Shown piece by piece: positions 9,299 through 17,308 of a DNA stretch of 55,515 bases; position 1 is the first letter of the stretch, and every line of letters starts with the position of its first letter. The notes under the pieces are model-generated. The model did no database searches. It saw only the letters and a list, made by a program, of their open reading frames with translations, and was not told where the DNA came from. Source of the DNA: an uncultured Lachnospiraceae bacterium (GTDB lineage Bacteria; Bacillota; Clostridia; Lachnospirales; Lachnospiraceae); the NCBI GenBank assembly GCA_902775555.1, contig CACYMQ010000009.1:1-55515 (forward strand), given 5' to 3'. The translations under genes and the position numbers were made by a program.

Positions 9299-9991
9299 AT
9301 GATTTACTCAACAGAAGTGAAGAACATGTGCCCTGTAACCCAGGGGGTACATCATGGTGCCGCACCGATCCCTGAAGAGGCGAAGTGGGTACAGGCAAAG
9401 AAGGTGGAGGATATCTCCGGCTATACCCATGGTATTGGCTGGTGTGCGCCTCAGCAGGGTTGCTGCAAGCTGTCTCTGAATGTTAAGGACGGAATCATCC
9501 AGGAGGCTCTTGTAGAGACCATCGGATGCTCCGGTATGACACATTCTGCAGCTATGGCTGCTGAGATCCTTCCGGGACTTACGGTTCTGGAAGCGCTGAA
9601 TACAGACCTTGTATGTGATGCGATCAATACGGCTATGCGTGAGCTGTTCCTTCAGATCGTTTACGGTAGAACCCAGAGTGCTTTCTCTGAGGACGGACTT
9701 CAGATCGGTGCAGGTCTGGAAGATCTCGGTAAGGGCGCACGTTCCATGGTTGGTACCACCTATGGTACACTGGACAAGGGACCACGTTATCTGGAGCTTA
9801 CAGATGGTTATATCACACAGGTTGCTCTGGATGAAAATGATGAGATCATCGGTTATAAGTACATCAATTTCGGCAAGATGATGGATTTCATCAAGGCAGG
9901 CGATGACCCGAAGACAGCTGTTGATAAGGCTTCCGGACAGTATGGTCGTGTAGCTGACGCAGTTCGTCTGATCGATCCCAGAAAAGAATAA
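9299..9991 (+). CDS. NifU/IscU-like iron-sulfur cluster scaffold protein
   Basis: 230 residues. The region ETIGCSGMTHSAAMAAEILPG followed by DAINTAMRELFLQIVYG matches the NifU N-terminal/IscU fold, with Cys in the TIGCSG turn and extra cysteines in GWCAPQQGCCKL upstream. The final ~90 residues are an added domain. This form is the usual upstream partner of GGGtGRT proteins, as here (19 bp apart). The role in Fe-S or sulfur handling is known only from the family resemblance; the exact client is unknown. It is strongly expressed by appearance (good promoter, AAAAGGAGG site). Confidence 0.75.
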   Translation: MIYSTEVKNMCPVTQGVHHGAAPIPEEAKWVQAKKVEDISGYTHGIGWCAPQQGCCKLSLNVKDGIIQEALVETIGCSGMTHSAAMAAEILPGLTVLEALNTDLVCDAINTAMRELFLQIVYGRTQSAFSEDGLQIGAGLEDLGKGARSMVGTTYGTLDKGPRYLELTDGYITQVALDENDEIIGYKYINFGKMMDFIKAGDDPKTAVDKASGQYGRVADAVRLIDPRKE

Positions 9992-10010
9992 GAAAGCGAG
10001 GAGAAAGAAC

Positions 10011-11045
10011 ATGGCATTATTTGAATCTTATGAGAGAAGAGAGCCCCAGATCCTTGCATGTCTTAAGGAGTATGGGATTTCCTCCGTTGAGGAGTGTAAA
10101 GAGATCTGCGATGCAGCAGGTATTGATGTATATCATCTGATCGAAGGCATTCAGCCCATCTGCTTCGAGAACGCAAAGTGGGCATATACCGTAGGCGCAG
10201 CTATCGCGATCAAGAAGAACTGCAGAAAGGCAGCAGATGCAGCGGCAGCCATCGGTATCGGACTTCAGGCTTTCTGTATTCCGGGTTCCGTAGCAGATCG
10301 TCGTAAGGTAGGTCTGGGACATGGTAATTTAGGTAAGATGCTTCTGGAAGAGGATACAGAGTGCTTCGCATTCCTGGCAGGACATGAGTCCTTTGCAGCT
10401 GCAGAAGGTGCGATCGGTATCGCCGAGAAGGCAAACAAGGTTCGTCAGAAACCGCTTCGTGTTATCCTGAACGGACTTGGTAAGGATGCAGCTCAGATCA
10501 TTTCCAGAATTAACGGCTTCACTTATGTTGAGACCAAGTATAACTACTTCACAGGCGAGGTAGAGGAAGTCTTCCGCAAGTGCTACTCCAAGGATCCGGA
10601 GTCACCGCGTGCAAAGGTTAACTGCTATGGTGCAAATGACGTACAGGAAGGTGTTGCCATCATGTGGAAGGAGAATGTAGATGTCTCCATCACCGGTAAC
10701 TCCACCAACCCGACACGTTTCCAGCATCCGGTTGCAGGTACCTACAAGAAGGAGCGCGTAGAGGCAGGTAAGAAGTACTTCTCCGTAGCTTCCGGCGGTG
10801 GTACAGGACGTACACTTCACCCGGATAACATGGCTGCAGGTCCGGCTTCCTATGGTATGACAGATACCATGGGCCGTATGCACAGCGATGCACAGTTTGC
10901 AGGTTCCTCCTCCGTTCCGGCTCACGTTGAGATGATGGGTCTGATCGGTGCAGGTAACAACCCGATGGTAGGTATGACGGTTTCTACCGCTGTATCCATC
11001 GAAGAGGCTGCAAAGGCAGGTAAATTGCTGCACAAAGAGAGTTGA
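10011..11045 (+). CDS. GGGtGRT protein
   Basis: 344 residues containing the family-defining SGGGTGRTLHPDN motif (about residues 262-274). These proteins occur in Clostridia and some archaea next to a NifU-like scaffold. As far as I know their biochemical role has not been established. It also has conserved-looking Cys residues (KVNCYGANDVQ) and a Gly/Ala-rich helical N-terminus. It ends inside the start of the nucleosidase gene (TTGA overlap), suggesting translational coupling. Confidence 0.85.
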   Translation: MALFESYERREPQILACLKEYGISSVEECKEICDAAGIDVYHLIEGIQPICFENAKWAYTVGAAIAIKKNCRKAADAAAAIGIGLQAFCIPGSVADRRKVGLGHGNLGKMLLEEDTECFAFLAGHESFAAAEGAIGIAEKANKVRQKPLRVILNGLGKDAAQIISRINGFTYVETKYNYFTGEVEEVFRKCYSKDPESPRAKVNCYGANDVQEGVAIMWKENVDVSITGNSTNPTRFQHPVAGTYKKERVEAGKKYFSVASGGGTGRTLHPDNMAAGPASYGMTDTMGRMHSDAQFAGSSSVPAHVEMMGLIGAGNNPMVGMTVSTAVSIEEAAKAGKLLHKES

Positions 11046-11680
11046 AGGCTTTTCTGGAAGCCGGTAGTGAAATAACCGAGATCATGGTGGGTGTAAGACC
11101 GATGTACCGTACGGAAATGTACGGCCATGAGGTCTATGCGGTACAGACCGGTTACGGAGAGATCGATGCGGCTGCAGGTACACAGCTGCTGATCACCTAC
11201 ACGGGATGCGAGATCGTTCTGAATTTCGGTGTGGTGGGTGCGCTGGTTCCGGAACTGCGAGTGGAAGATCTCTTTGTGGTCCGGAGGGCACTCCATTATG
11301 ATTATGATGTTTCACAGCTCGATCCCGTGAAGAAATATCAGTATGAAGAGTTTGAGGATGAGTTTATCCCGCTGGATGAGGGACTGATCCAGCTTGTAAC
11401 GGAAGAAATGCCGGAGATCCGTCAGGTTTCGGTTGCGAGCGGGGACAAATTCGTGGTTGATCCGGAGGAGAAGAGAAGGCTTGCATCCCTCGGCTGCCAG
11501 ATCTGTGAGATGGAGATCGCAGCCATCGCACGGATCTGTTTCAGAAATCAGGTTCGCTGCCTCTCGATCAAATGTATCAGTGATACCTTTGACGGGGACG
11601 GAGGGGATTACAATAAGAATGTGATCCGCAGTGCATCTGTCGCTTTTCAGGTGATCCGGGAAGTGCTGAAGAAGCTGTAA
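11042..11680 (+). CDS. 5'-methylthioadenosine/S-adenosylhomocysteine nucleosidase-like protein
   Basis: 212 residues of the PNP/MTAN fold: VYAVQTGYGEIDAAAGTQLLI, VLNFGVVGALVPELRVEDLFVV, then CEMEIAAIARICF and SIKCISDTFDGDG with the catalytic Asp. It would recycle adenine-linked by-products of SAM use, fitting the methionine/cysteine theme. The start is TTG at 11042 overlapping the previous stop. Compared with the family, the first beta strand (the IGIIGAM-like part) is missing; the in-frame sequence before TTG reads on for only six codons before a stop. So it is either N-terminally shortened or uses a non-standard start. Related purine phosphorylases are the alternative. Confidence 0.75.
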   Translation: MKAFLEAGSEITEIMVGVRPMYRTEMYGHEVYAVQTGYGEIDAAAGTQLLITYTGCEIVLNFGVVGALVPELRVEDLFVVRRALHYDYDVSQLDPVKKYQYEEFEDEFIPLDEGLIQLVTEEMPEIRQVSVASGDKFVVDPEEKRRLASLGCQICEMEIAAIARICFRNQVRCLSIKCISDTFDGDGGDYNKNVIRSASVAFQVIREVLKKL

Positions 11681-11760
11681 CAGGCAGGAACCGAAAGAGA
11701 GCGGTTCCGGAAGCATGGAAGTATAGGACATGGTCCCTCATTTACGGGGGATGATACATA

Positions 11761-11806
11761 AAAAAGGATCTGCAGGACGTTTTGTCCCGGCAGATCCTTT
11801 TTCTTT
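11761..11806. terminator. Bidirectional intrinsic terminator
   Basis: AAAAAGGATCTGC pairs with GCAGATCCTTTTT around an inner GGAC/GTCC stem. A- and T-tracts on either side let it serve both the nucleosidase gene and the convergent Rrf2 gene. Confidence 0.9.
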
Positions 11807-11845
11807 GCTCTTGCTGATCTTATCTATGCTCACCTTATCTATGTA

Positions 11846-12244
11846 TCATCCGAGGAGATCCGCAAGAGTCCTTCCGTAGAAGAAGTCGTGGACCATTTGA
11901 TCGAATTCCATCCACATGGGAAGTGTCTGACAGACCTTCCGTCGCGCACATTCGTAACCCGGATCCTCCAGACAGGCCACGGAAGCGAGGGTGCCTTCCA
12001 TTAATTCAAGGATCTCACCGACGGTATATGCTTCGGGGCTTCGGCAAAGCCTGTATCCTCCGCCTTTTCCGCTGATACCGGTCACCATGCCGCCGTCCAC
12101 CAGTCCCTTCACGATGATCTCAAGGTATTTTTTGGATATCCCCTGGCGGGTGGCTATATCCTTAAGCGGGATGTAGCTGTCCGTTTGCTGCTCTGCCAGG
12201 TCGATCATAACGCGCAGTGCATATCGTCCTTTTGTTGAAATCAT
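11846..12244 (-). CDS. Rrf2-family regulator with an IscR-like cysteine triad
   Basis: 132 residues from the ATG at 12244, which has AAGGGGG upstream (a TTG two codons earlier is less likely). The winged HTH covers residues 1-80 (MISTKGRYALRVMIDLAEQ, KKYLEIIVKGL, GKGGGYRLCRSPE). Next comes CLEDPGYECARRKVC, a C-x7-C-x5-C triad like the Fe-S ligands of IscR/NsrR but with longer first spacing. CymR-type sulfur regulators usually lack such a triad. It is divergent from the leader/transport operon and has a degenerate palindrome at its own promoter. Binding of the shared operators by this protein is an inference. Confidence 0.85.
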   Translation of the reverse strand: MISTKGRYALRVMIDLAEQQTDSYIPLKDIATRQGISKKYLEIIVKGLVDGGMVTGISGKGGGYRLCRSPEAYTVGEILELMEGTLASVACLEDPGYECARRKVCQTLPMWMEFDQMVHDFFYGRTLADLLG

Positions 12245-12279
12245 AAGCAAACCCCCTTACTCGGTATAGACGTTCTTTT

Positions 12280-12296
12280 ACCTACTTTACCATAGG
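12280..12296 (-). promoter_or_regulatory. Degenerate copy of the sulfur operator at the Rrf2 promoter
   Basis: CCTA...TAGG arms with an 8 bp spacer (9 bp in the three main copies), followed on the minus strand by a TATACC-like -10. It may be an autoregulatory site. Confidence 0.45.
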
Positions 12297-12326
12297 GAAA
12301 AAAAGAAATTCAAGTATTTTCACAAA

Positions 12327-12360
12327 ACCTATTGACATGGTAGGCGAATGGGTGTATACT
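12327..12360 (+). promoter_or_regulatory. Sulfur-regulon promoter/operator 1
   Basis: ACCTATTGACATGGTAGG places a palindrome with CCTA/TAGG arms over the -35 TTGACA (12332-12337). After 17 bp comes TATACT (12355-12360). The same module occurs at 22607 and 43091. It drives the Cys-rich leader at 12393 and the transport operon. Confidence 0.85.
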
Positions 12361-12392
12361 CCAGTCAGCAGAGTAAGAGAGGAGAACATACG

Positions 12393-12500
12393 ATGAAATT
12401 CATTGTCACAACAACATGTATGTGTATGATGTGTGGTTGCATGCTGCAGGAATCCCGATCCGGTCGAGACAGCGGTGATGCGGCGTATCGTCGTGTGTAA
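12393..12500 (+). CDS. Cys-rich leader peptide 1 (attenuator)
   Basis: A 35-residue frame starting 33 bp after the -10 box, with AGAGAGGAG before the ATG. Its first part reads MKFIVTTTCMCMMCGCM: four Cys codons (and five Met in all) within 11 codons, far above chance. Three codons past the last Cys lies the arm 12449-12457 that can pair with the downstream terminator stem. It is the right size and place for a leader whose translation reports charged tRNA-Cys. The peptide itself need not have a function. Confidence 0.8.
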   Translation: MKFIVTTTCMCMMCGCMLQESRSGRDSGDAAYRRV

Positions 12501-12570
12501 AACCGTCTGCCGTATTATGAGCGACTTGAGCCCGGGATTCCAGAAATTAAGGATCCCGGGTTTTCTTTTC
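12449..12570 (+). terminator. Attenuator: antiterminator arm and intrinsic terminator
   Basis: Terminator: CCCGGGAT(T)CC at 12531-12541 pairs with GGATCCCGGG at 12551-12560, followed by TTTTCTTTTC. Competing pairing: GGAATCCCG at 12449-12457, inside the leader frame, is the exact complement of CGGGATTCC at 12533-12541. The two structures exclude each other, as in amino acid attenuators. Confidence 0.8.
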
Positions 12571-12614
12571 GCCGGGATACCCGCCCGAAGAGGCGAAAGA
12601 AAGGAGATAAGCAT

Positions 12615-12734
12615 ATGAGCATATACAAAGATGCAATGCGAATGCCGCAGGGGCGGCGATGTTGGAGCGCGATGGATTCAGACGATGCGTTCAGAGGAAC
12701 GCTGAGAAAAAAACACAGACGAAAGCATAAGTAA
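12615..12734 (+). CDS. Small basic protein or second leader (39 aa)
   Basis: A 39-codon frame with an excellent site (AAGGAG, 8 nt before ATG), located between the attenuator and the transporter gene, 20 bp from the latter. The sequence begins MSIYKDAMRMPQGRRCW and ends in a basic tail RKKHRRKHK. I do not recognise it. It may couple translation into the operon or be a small conserved protein; the strong site argues that it is translated. Confidence 0.55.
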   Translation: MSIYKDAMRMPQGRRCWSAMDSDDAFRGTLRKKHRRKHK

Positions 12735-12754
12735 TAGAAAGAAGGAATATAAAA

Positions 12755-14449
12755 ATGAAGAAAGTACAGAAGAATAAAAAGAGTTTACTGAAGAAGCTGG
12801 CAGCCTTCGGACTGACAGCAGTTGCATCCCTTGGGCTGCTCACAGCCTGCGGATCAAAGAATGATTCCACTGCTTCCGCAAAGGGAACCGAGAAAGCAGA
12901 GGAGGGCAAGGCAATCTACAGAACACTGGATGAGATCAAGGAATCCGGAACCGTGAATATCGGAGTCTTCTCCGATAAGTCCCCGTTCGGATATGTGGAT
13001 GAGAACGGAACGTATCAGGGCTACGATGTATATCTGGCAGAGCGTCTCGGCAAGGATCTGGGAGTTAAGATCAACTACGTATCCACAGAAGCGGCAAGCC
13101 GCATCGAGTATCTGAAGACCGGTAAGGTAGACATCGTTCTTGCAAACTTCACCGTTACGCCTGAGAGGGCAGAGGAGGTAGACTTCGCACTTCCGTACAT
13201 GAACGTAGCGCTGGGTGTTGTATCCCATGACGATCATGTGATCAAGGATCTCAGTGAGATCACTGCAGATGAGCAGGTGATCGTTATCTCCGGAACAACA
13301 GCAGAAACCTATCTGGAGAAGAACAACCAGAATATCAAGCTTCAGAAGTTTGATACCTATGCAGCCGCAAAGAGCGCATTTGAAAACGGAACCGGCGTTG
13401 CATGGGCAAATGACAATACAGAGGTTATCGCATTTGCAAAGGAGAATCAGGGATACACAGTCGGTATCGATTCTCTGGGCAGTGCAGATACCATCGCACC
13501 GGCCGTAACCAAGGGAAATGAGACACTTCTTTCCTGGATCAACGACGAGATCAAGAAGCTGGGAGAGGAAAAATTCTTCCATGCAGATTATGAAGCAACA
13601 CTCGTGGGAACCTATGGTAAGGAATTTGAGGATACACTGGTCATCGAGGGCGGTGTAGTACCGGAAGCAAAGCAGGACGCAGCACCGGAAGAAACAAAGG
13701 ATGCACCGGCAGAGTCCAAAGGAACCATTACCGTAGCAGCATCTCCCACACCGCACGCTGAGATCCTTGCAAAGGCAAAGGACCTCCTGGCAGCAGAAGG
13801 ATGGGAACTGAAGGTGACAGAGTTTGAAGATTATGTACAGCCGAATCTCGTAGTAGAGAGCGGTGAGATCGATGCCAACTATTTCCAGCATGTACCTTAC
13901 CTGGATGATTTCAATAAGGAAAACGGAACCAATATCGTAAATGCAGCAGGCATCCACTATGAGCCCTTCGGAATCTATCCGGGAACCAAGTCCGCTCTGG
14001 ACCAGCTTGCCGACGGCGATACCATCGCAGTACCGAATGATACCACAAATGAAGCAAGAGCACTTCTTCTTCTCCAGGCAAACGGCGTGATCAAGCTGAA
14101 GGACGGCGCTGGCCTCACAGCTACCACACTGGATATCGTAGAGAATCCGAAGAATGTAAAGATCCAGGAGCTGGAAGCAGCACAGGTATCCCGCGTTAAA
14201 GGCGAAGTTGCCTTCGTGGTCCTGAACGGAAACTATGCACTTGAGGCAGGCCTCTCCGTAGGAAAGGATGCCGTTGCATTTGAAACTGCAGATTCCGAAG
14301 CAGCAAAGACCTATGTAAATATCATCGGTGTTAAGGCCGGAAATGAAAACAGTGAAAAGATCCAGGCACTGGTTAAGGTGCTGGAGTCCGATGAGATCCG
14401 TCAGTTCATCAACGATACCTATGACGGAGCAGTCATCCCCTTTAAGTAA
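12755..14449 (+). CDS. Fused solute-binding lipoprotein: SBP_bac_3 (cystine/polar amino acid) plus NlpA (MetQ-like)
   Basis: 564 residues, about twice the usual length. A lipoprotein signal ends LLTACGS. Residues ~55-300 form a family 3 binding domain (GTVNIGVFSDKSPFGYVDENG, GYDVYLAERLGKDLG, NFTVTPERAEEVDFALPYMN). After a Pro/Glu/Ala linker, residues ~325-564 form an NlpA/MetQ domain (ITVAASPTPHAEILAKAK, EIDANYFQHVPYLDDFN). The six following genes provide one importer of each matching type, so one tethered receptor could feed both. Likely ligands are cystine or cysteine for the first half and methionine for the second (inference from family and the Cys leader). Confidence 0.88.
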   Translation: MKKVQKNKKSLLKKLAAFGLTAVASLGLLTACGSKNDSTASAKGTEKAEEGKAIYRTLDEIKESGTVNIGVFSDKSPFGYVDENGTYQGYDVYLAERLGKDLGVKINYVSTEAASRIEYLKTGKVDIVLANFTVTPERAEEVDFALPYMNVALGVVSHDDHVIKDLSEITADEQVIVISGTTAETYLEKNNQNIKLQKFDTYAAAKSAFENGTGVAWANDNTEVIAFAKENQGYTVGIDSLGSADTIAPAVTKGNETLLSWINDEIKKLGEEKFFHADYEATLVGTYGKEFEDTLVIEGGVVPEAKQDAAPEETKDAPAESKGTITVAASPTPHAEILAKAKDLLAAEGWELKVTEFEDYVQPNLVVESGEIDANYFQHVPYLDDFNKENGTNIVNAAGIHYEPFGIYPGTKSALDQLADGDTIAVPNDTTNEARALLLLQANGVIKLKDGAGLTATTLDIVENPKNVKIQELEAAQVSRVKGEVAFVVLNGNYALEAGLSVGKDAVAFETADSEAAKTYVNIIGVKAGNENSEKIQALVKVLESDEIRQFINDTYDGAVIPFK

Positions 14450-14481
14450 TCATCCATAATACGGATGGTATGGAGGCAACT

Positions 14482-15309
14482 ATGGCAGTCATTGAACTGG
14501 AACAGGTAAATAAGACGTACTCCGGAAAGAACGGTGATGTACAGGCTCTGAAAGAGGTCAGCCTATCCGTAGAGGAAGGCGAGATCTTCGGAGTGATCGG
14601 CCTTTCCGGCGCCGGGAAGAGCACGCTGGTTCGCTGCATCAACCTGCTGGAGCGTCCGGAATCCGGTCAGATCCGGATCGGAGACAGGGATATTTCAGCA
14701 CTGTCGGAGCGGGAGCTTCGGCTTGAGCGGCAGAACATAGCGATGATCTTCCAGCAGTTCAACCTGCTGATGCAAAGAACGGTGCTGGATAATGTCTGCT
14801 TTCCGCTGGAGATCGCAGGTCTTCGGAAGAAGGAAGCAAGAAAAGAAGCACTGGAGTTTCTTCGGACGGTGGGACTGGAGCAGAAGGCGAAGGCCTATCC
14901 GGTCCAGCTTTCCGGAGGACAGCAGCAACGAGTTGCGATCGCAAGAGCACTGGCATCTCATCCGAAGATCATTCTCTGTGATGAAGCAACCAGCGCTCTC
15001 GATCCGCAGACGACCCGGACCATTCTGGATCTGCTCCGGAAGGTAAACCGGGAATATCATATCACGATCGTGATCATCACACATGAGATGCGTGTGATCA
15101 CAGACATCTGTGACCGCGTAGCGGTACTGCACCACGGAAGAGTGGCGGAGACCGGACCGGTACAGGAGGTGTTCCGGAATCCGAAGACGAAGGCGGCAAG
15201 GCAGCTGCTTCTCCTGCGTGAGACCGAGCAGCTTGAGGAAGAGCTGACGGAAGATGCTTCGGAGGAAGGTTACCGGGTGATCAGAGGAGGTGCACATGCA
15301 GTTAGCTGA
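14482..15309 (+). CDS. metN: Methionine-type ABC transporter ATPase
   Basis: 275 residues with Walker A GLSGAGKST, Q-loop FQQFNLL, signature LSGGQQQR, Walker B IILCDEATSALDP and the switch His in VIITHEM. The sequence is MetN-like, but the C-terminal NIL/ACT regulatory domain that senses methionine in full-length MetN (about 340 aa) is absent, so substrate trans-inhibition is probably lost. The ATG at 14482 follows TGGAGG; an in-frame ATG at 14470 overlaps that site. The end overlaps the permease gene. Confidence 0.88.
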   Translation: MAVIELEQVNKTYSGKNGDVQALKEVSLSVEEGEIFGVIGLSGAGKSTLVRCINLLERPESGQIRIGDRDISALSERELRLERQNIAMIFQQFNLLMQRTVLDNVCFPLEIAGLRKKEARKEALEFLRTVGLEQKAKAYPVQLSGGQQQRVAIARALASHPKIILCDEATSALDPQTTRTILDLLRKVNREYHITIVIITHEMRVITDICDRVAVLHHGRVAETGPVQEVFRNPKTKAARQLLLLRETEQLEEELTEDASEEGYRVIRGGAHAVS

Positions 15310-15958
15310 TATCATGCCCATGCTGGCGGAGGGTACCTGGGATACGCTTCGGATGGTACTCATCTCCACGGCGCTGGGATATCTGATCGGACTGCCGCTG
15401 GGCGTCCTTCTTACAGTAACAAATAAAGACGGAATCAGTCCGCACCCGATCCTATATCGGGTATTGGACCTGATCATAAATGTGACGAGAAGCGTTCCCT
15501 TTCTGATCCTTCTGATCCTGATCCAGCCGCTTACGAGGCTGGTGGTCGGCAAAAGCTACGGTACGATCGCGACTATCGTTCCGCTGACGGTTGCCGCAGC
15601 ACCACTGATCGCGCGGATGGTGGAGAATTCACTGAAGGAAGTGGACCACGGGGTGATCGAAGCAGCGGTCAGTCTGGGGGCCAGCGATTTTACTATCGTA
15701 CGAAAGGTTCTGCTTACAGAGGCCAGGACATCTCTCCTTGTGGGTATAACGATTGCACTCGGGACGATCCTCGGATACTCTGCGATGGCGGGCGTGGTCG
15801 GAGGCGGAGGGCTTGGAGATATTGCCATCCGTTACGGATACTACCGCTATGAAACAGAGGTCATGATCATCACGGTGGTGATCCTGATCCTGCTGATGCA
15901 GATCCTGCAGTGGCTGGGAATGCTTCTCTCCAGAAAGATTGACAGGCGGAGAGCATGA
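15296..15958 (+). CDS. metI: Methionine-type ABC transporter permease
   Basis: About 220 residues, five to six membrane segments, with the MetI hallmarks NVTRSVPFLILLILIQP and VSLGASDFTIVRKVLLTEA (the EAA loop that docks the ATPase). ATG 15296 lies 6 nt after GAGGAGG, inside the end of metN, so the two are probably coupled. Paired with the MetN-like ATPase and the NlpA half of the fused receptor. Confidence 0.88.
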   Translation: MQLADIMPMLAEGTWDTLRMVLISTALGYLIGLPLGVLLTVTNKDGISPHPILYRVLDLIINVTRSVPFLILLILIQPLTRLVVGKSYGTIATIVPLTVAAAPLIARMVENSLKEVDHGVIEAAVSLGASDFTIVRKVLLTEARTSLLVGITIALGTILGYSAMAGVVGGGGLGDIAIRYGYYRYETEVMIITVVILILLMQILQWLGMLLSRKIDRRRA

Positions 15959-16614
15959 ATATAGAGGTTATGGAGTCATATCTGCCCCTGTTCGGGAAAG
16001 CACTCTGGCTGACCTTCTGGATCGGATGGCTGGGGATCCTGCTTGCCTTCGTGATCGGATTCGCGACTGCCATCGTAAGGCATTACCGGATTCCGGTACT
16101 TCACCGGATCGCAGGAGTCTATATTGAACTCTTTCGGAATACACCCCTTCTGGTTCAGCTTTTCTTCCTTTACTTCGGACTTCCGAGGCTGGGGATCAAG
16201 CTGGATGCCGGGCTCTGCGGGATCCTGGGCCTGGCGCTGCTGGGGGGAGCCTATATGGCGGAAACCTTTCGCAGCGGACTGGAGACAGTGGAGGAGACAC
16301 AGATCGAAAGCGCCTACTCTCTTGGGATGACCCGATGGCAGGTGCTCCGTCTGGTGGTGCTTCCCGAAGCCATATCCGTGAGTATCCCGGGATTTACCGC
16401 AAATGTGATCTTCCTGCTGAAGGAGACCAGCGTCTTCTCGGCCATCAGTCTGATGGACCTGATGTTTACGGCAAAGGATCTGATCGGTCTGTACTACAAG
16501 ACAACGGAGTGCCTGGTGCTGCTGGTGATCTTCTATCTGATCATGCTGCTGCCGGTTTCCTTCTTCGGAAGCTATCTGGAAAGGAGGGTGCGCCGTGCAG
16601 GATTTGGGGATTGA
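15955..16614 (+). CDS. Polar amino acid ABC transporter permease (HisM/GlnP type), subunit 1
   Basis: 219 residues with the HisMQ permease pattern: ELFRNTPLLVQLFFLYFGLPR, ESAYSLGMTRWQVLRLVVLPEA (EAA loop). It starts with ATG overlapping the stop of the previous gene (ATGA). With the next gene it forms a heterodimeric channel for the SBP_bac_3 half of the fused receptor, most likely cystine or a related sulfur amino acid. Confidence 0.88.
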   Translation: MNIEVMESYLPLFGKALWLTFWIGWLGILLAFVIGFATAIVRHYRIPVLHRIAGVYIELFRNTPLLVQLFFLYFGLPRLGIKLDAGLCGILGLALLGGAYMAETFRSGLETVEETQIESAYSLGMTRWQVLRLVVLPEAISVSIPGFTANVIFLLKETSVFSAISLMDLMFTAKDLIGLYYKTTECLVLLVIFYLIMLLPVSFFGSYLERRVRRAGFGD

Positions 16615-17269
16615 CGTACTGTTCAAAGGTACGAACGGACAACGACTCCTGGAGGGACTCTGGGTATCCCTCCGGATCAGTCTGATCTCCGTTGCGATCA
16701 GCCTGACACTGGGGGTTCTGGTAGGGATCCTTATGACGAAGAAGAATACACTGATCCTTGTCATCACCCGGACTTATCTGGAGATTGTAAGGTTCATGCC
16801 GCAAATGGTCCTCCTGTTTATCGTATTCTTCGGCTCTACCAGAGTCTTCGGCTGGGATATCGACGCAGAACTTGCGGCAGTGATCGTTTTCAGCTTCTGG
16901 GGCGTGGCGGAGATGGCGGATCTGACCCGAGGGGCCCTGATCAGCATCCCGAAGCATCAGTATGAAAGTGCGGAAGCGCTGGGAATGAACAGCAGACAGA
17001 CCTACTCTCTGATCGTGATCCCCCAGACACTTCGCCGGCTGGTCCCTCTTTCCATCAACCTCATCACCCGTATGATCAAAACAACGAGTCTGGTCATGAT
17101 GATCGGTGTTGTGGAGGTGCTGAAGGTCGGGCAGCAGATCATAGAAGCAAACCGGACCAGCTCACCGAATGCAGCATTCGGTGTATACGCAGCCGTCTTT
17201 CTTCTGTATTTTCTGGCGTGCTGGCCGATCAGTCTTTTGGCAAAGCATTTGGAAAAACGCTGGGCATAG
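16595..17269 (+). CDS. Polar amino acid ABC transporter permease, subunit 2
   Basis: 224 residues, same family as the preceding gene: TYLEIVRFMPQMVLLFIVFFG (normally R-x-x-P, here RFMPQ) and ESAEALGMNSRQTYSLIVIPQTLRR. It starts at GTG 16595, six bases after GGAGGGTGC and 20 bp inside the previous gene. Two paralogous permeases in tandem indicate a heterodimer. Confidence 0.88.
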   Translation: MQDLGIDVLFKGTNGQRLLEGLWVSLRISLISVAISLTLGVLVGILMTKKNTLILVITRTYLEIVRFMPQMVLLFIVFFGSTRVFGWDIDAELAAVIVFSFWGVAEMADLTRGALISIPKHQYESAEALGMNSRQTYSLIVIPQTLRRLVPLSINLITRMIKTTSLVMMIGVVEVLKVGQQIIEANRTSSPNAAFGVYAAVFLLYFLACWPISLLAKHLEKRWA

Positions 17270-17308
17270 AACGGGAAGAAAGGCAAGAGAGAAAGGATAC
17301 CTTAAAAC

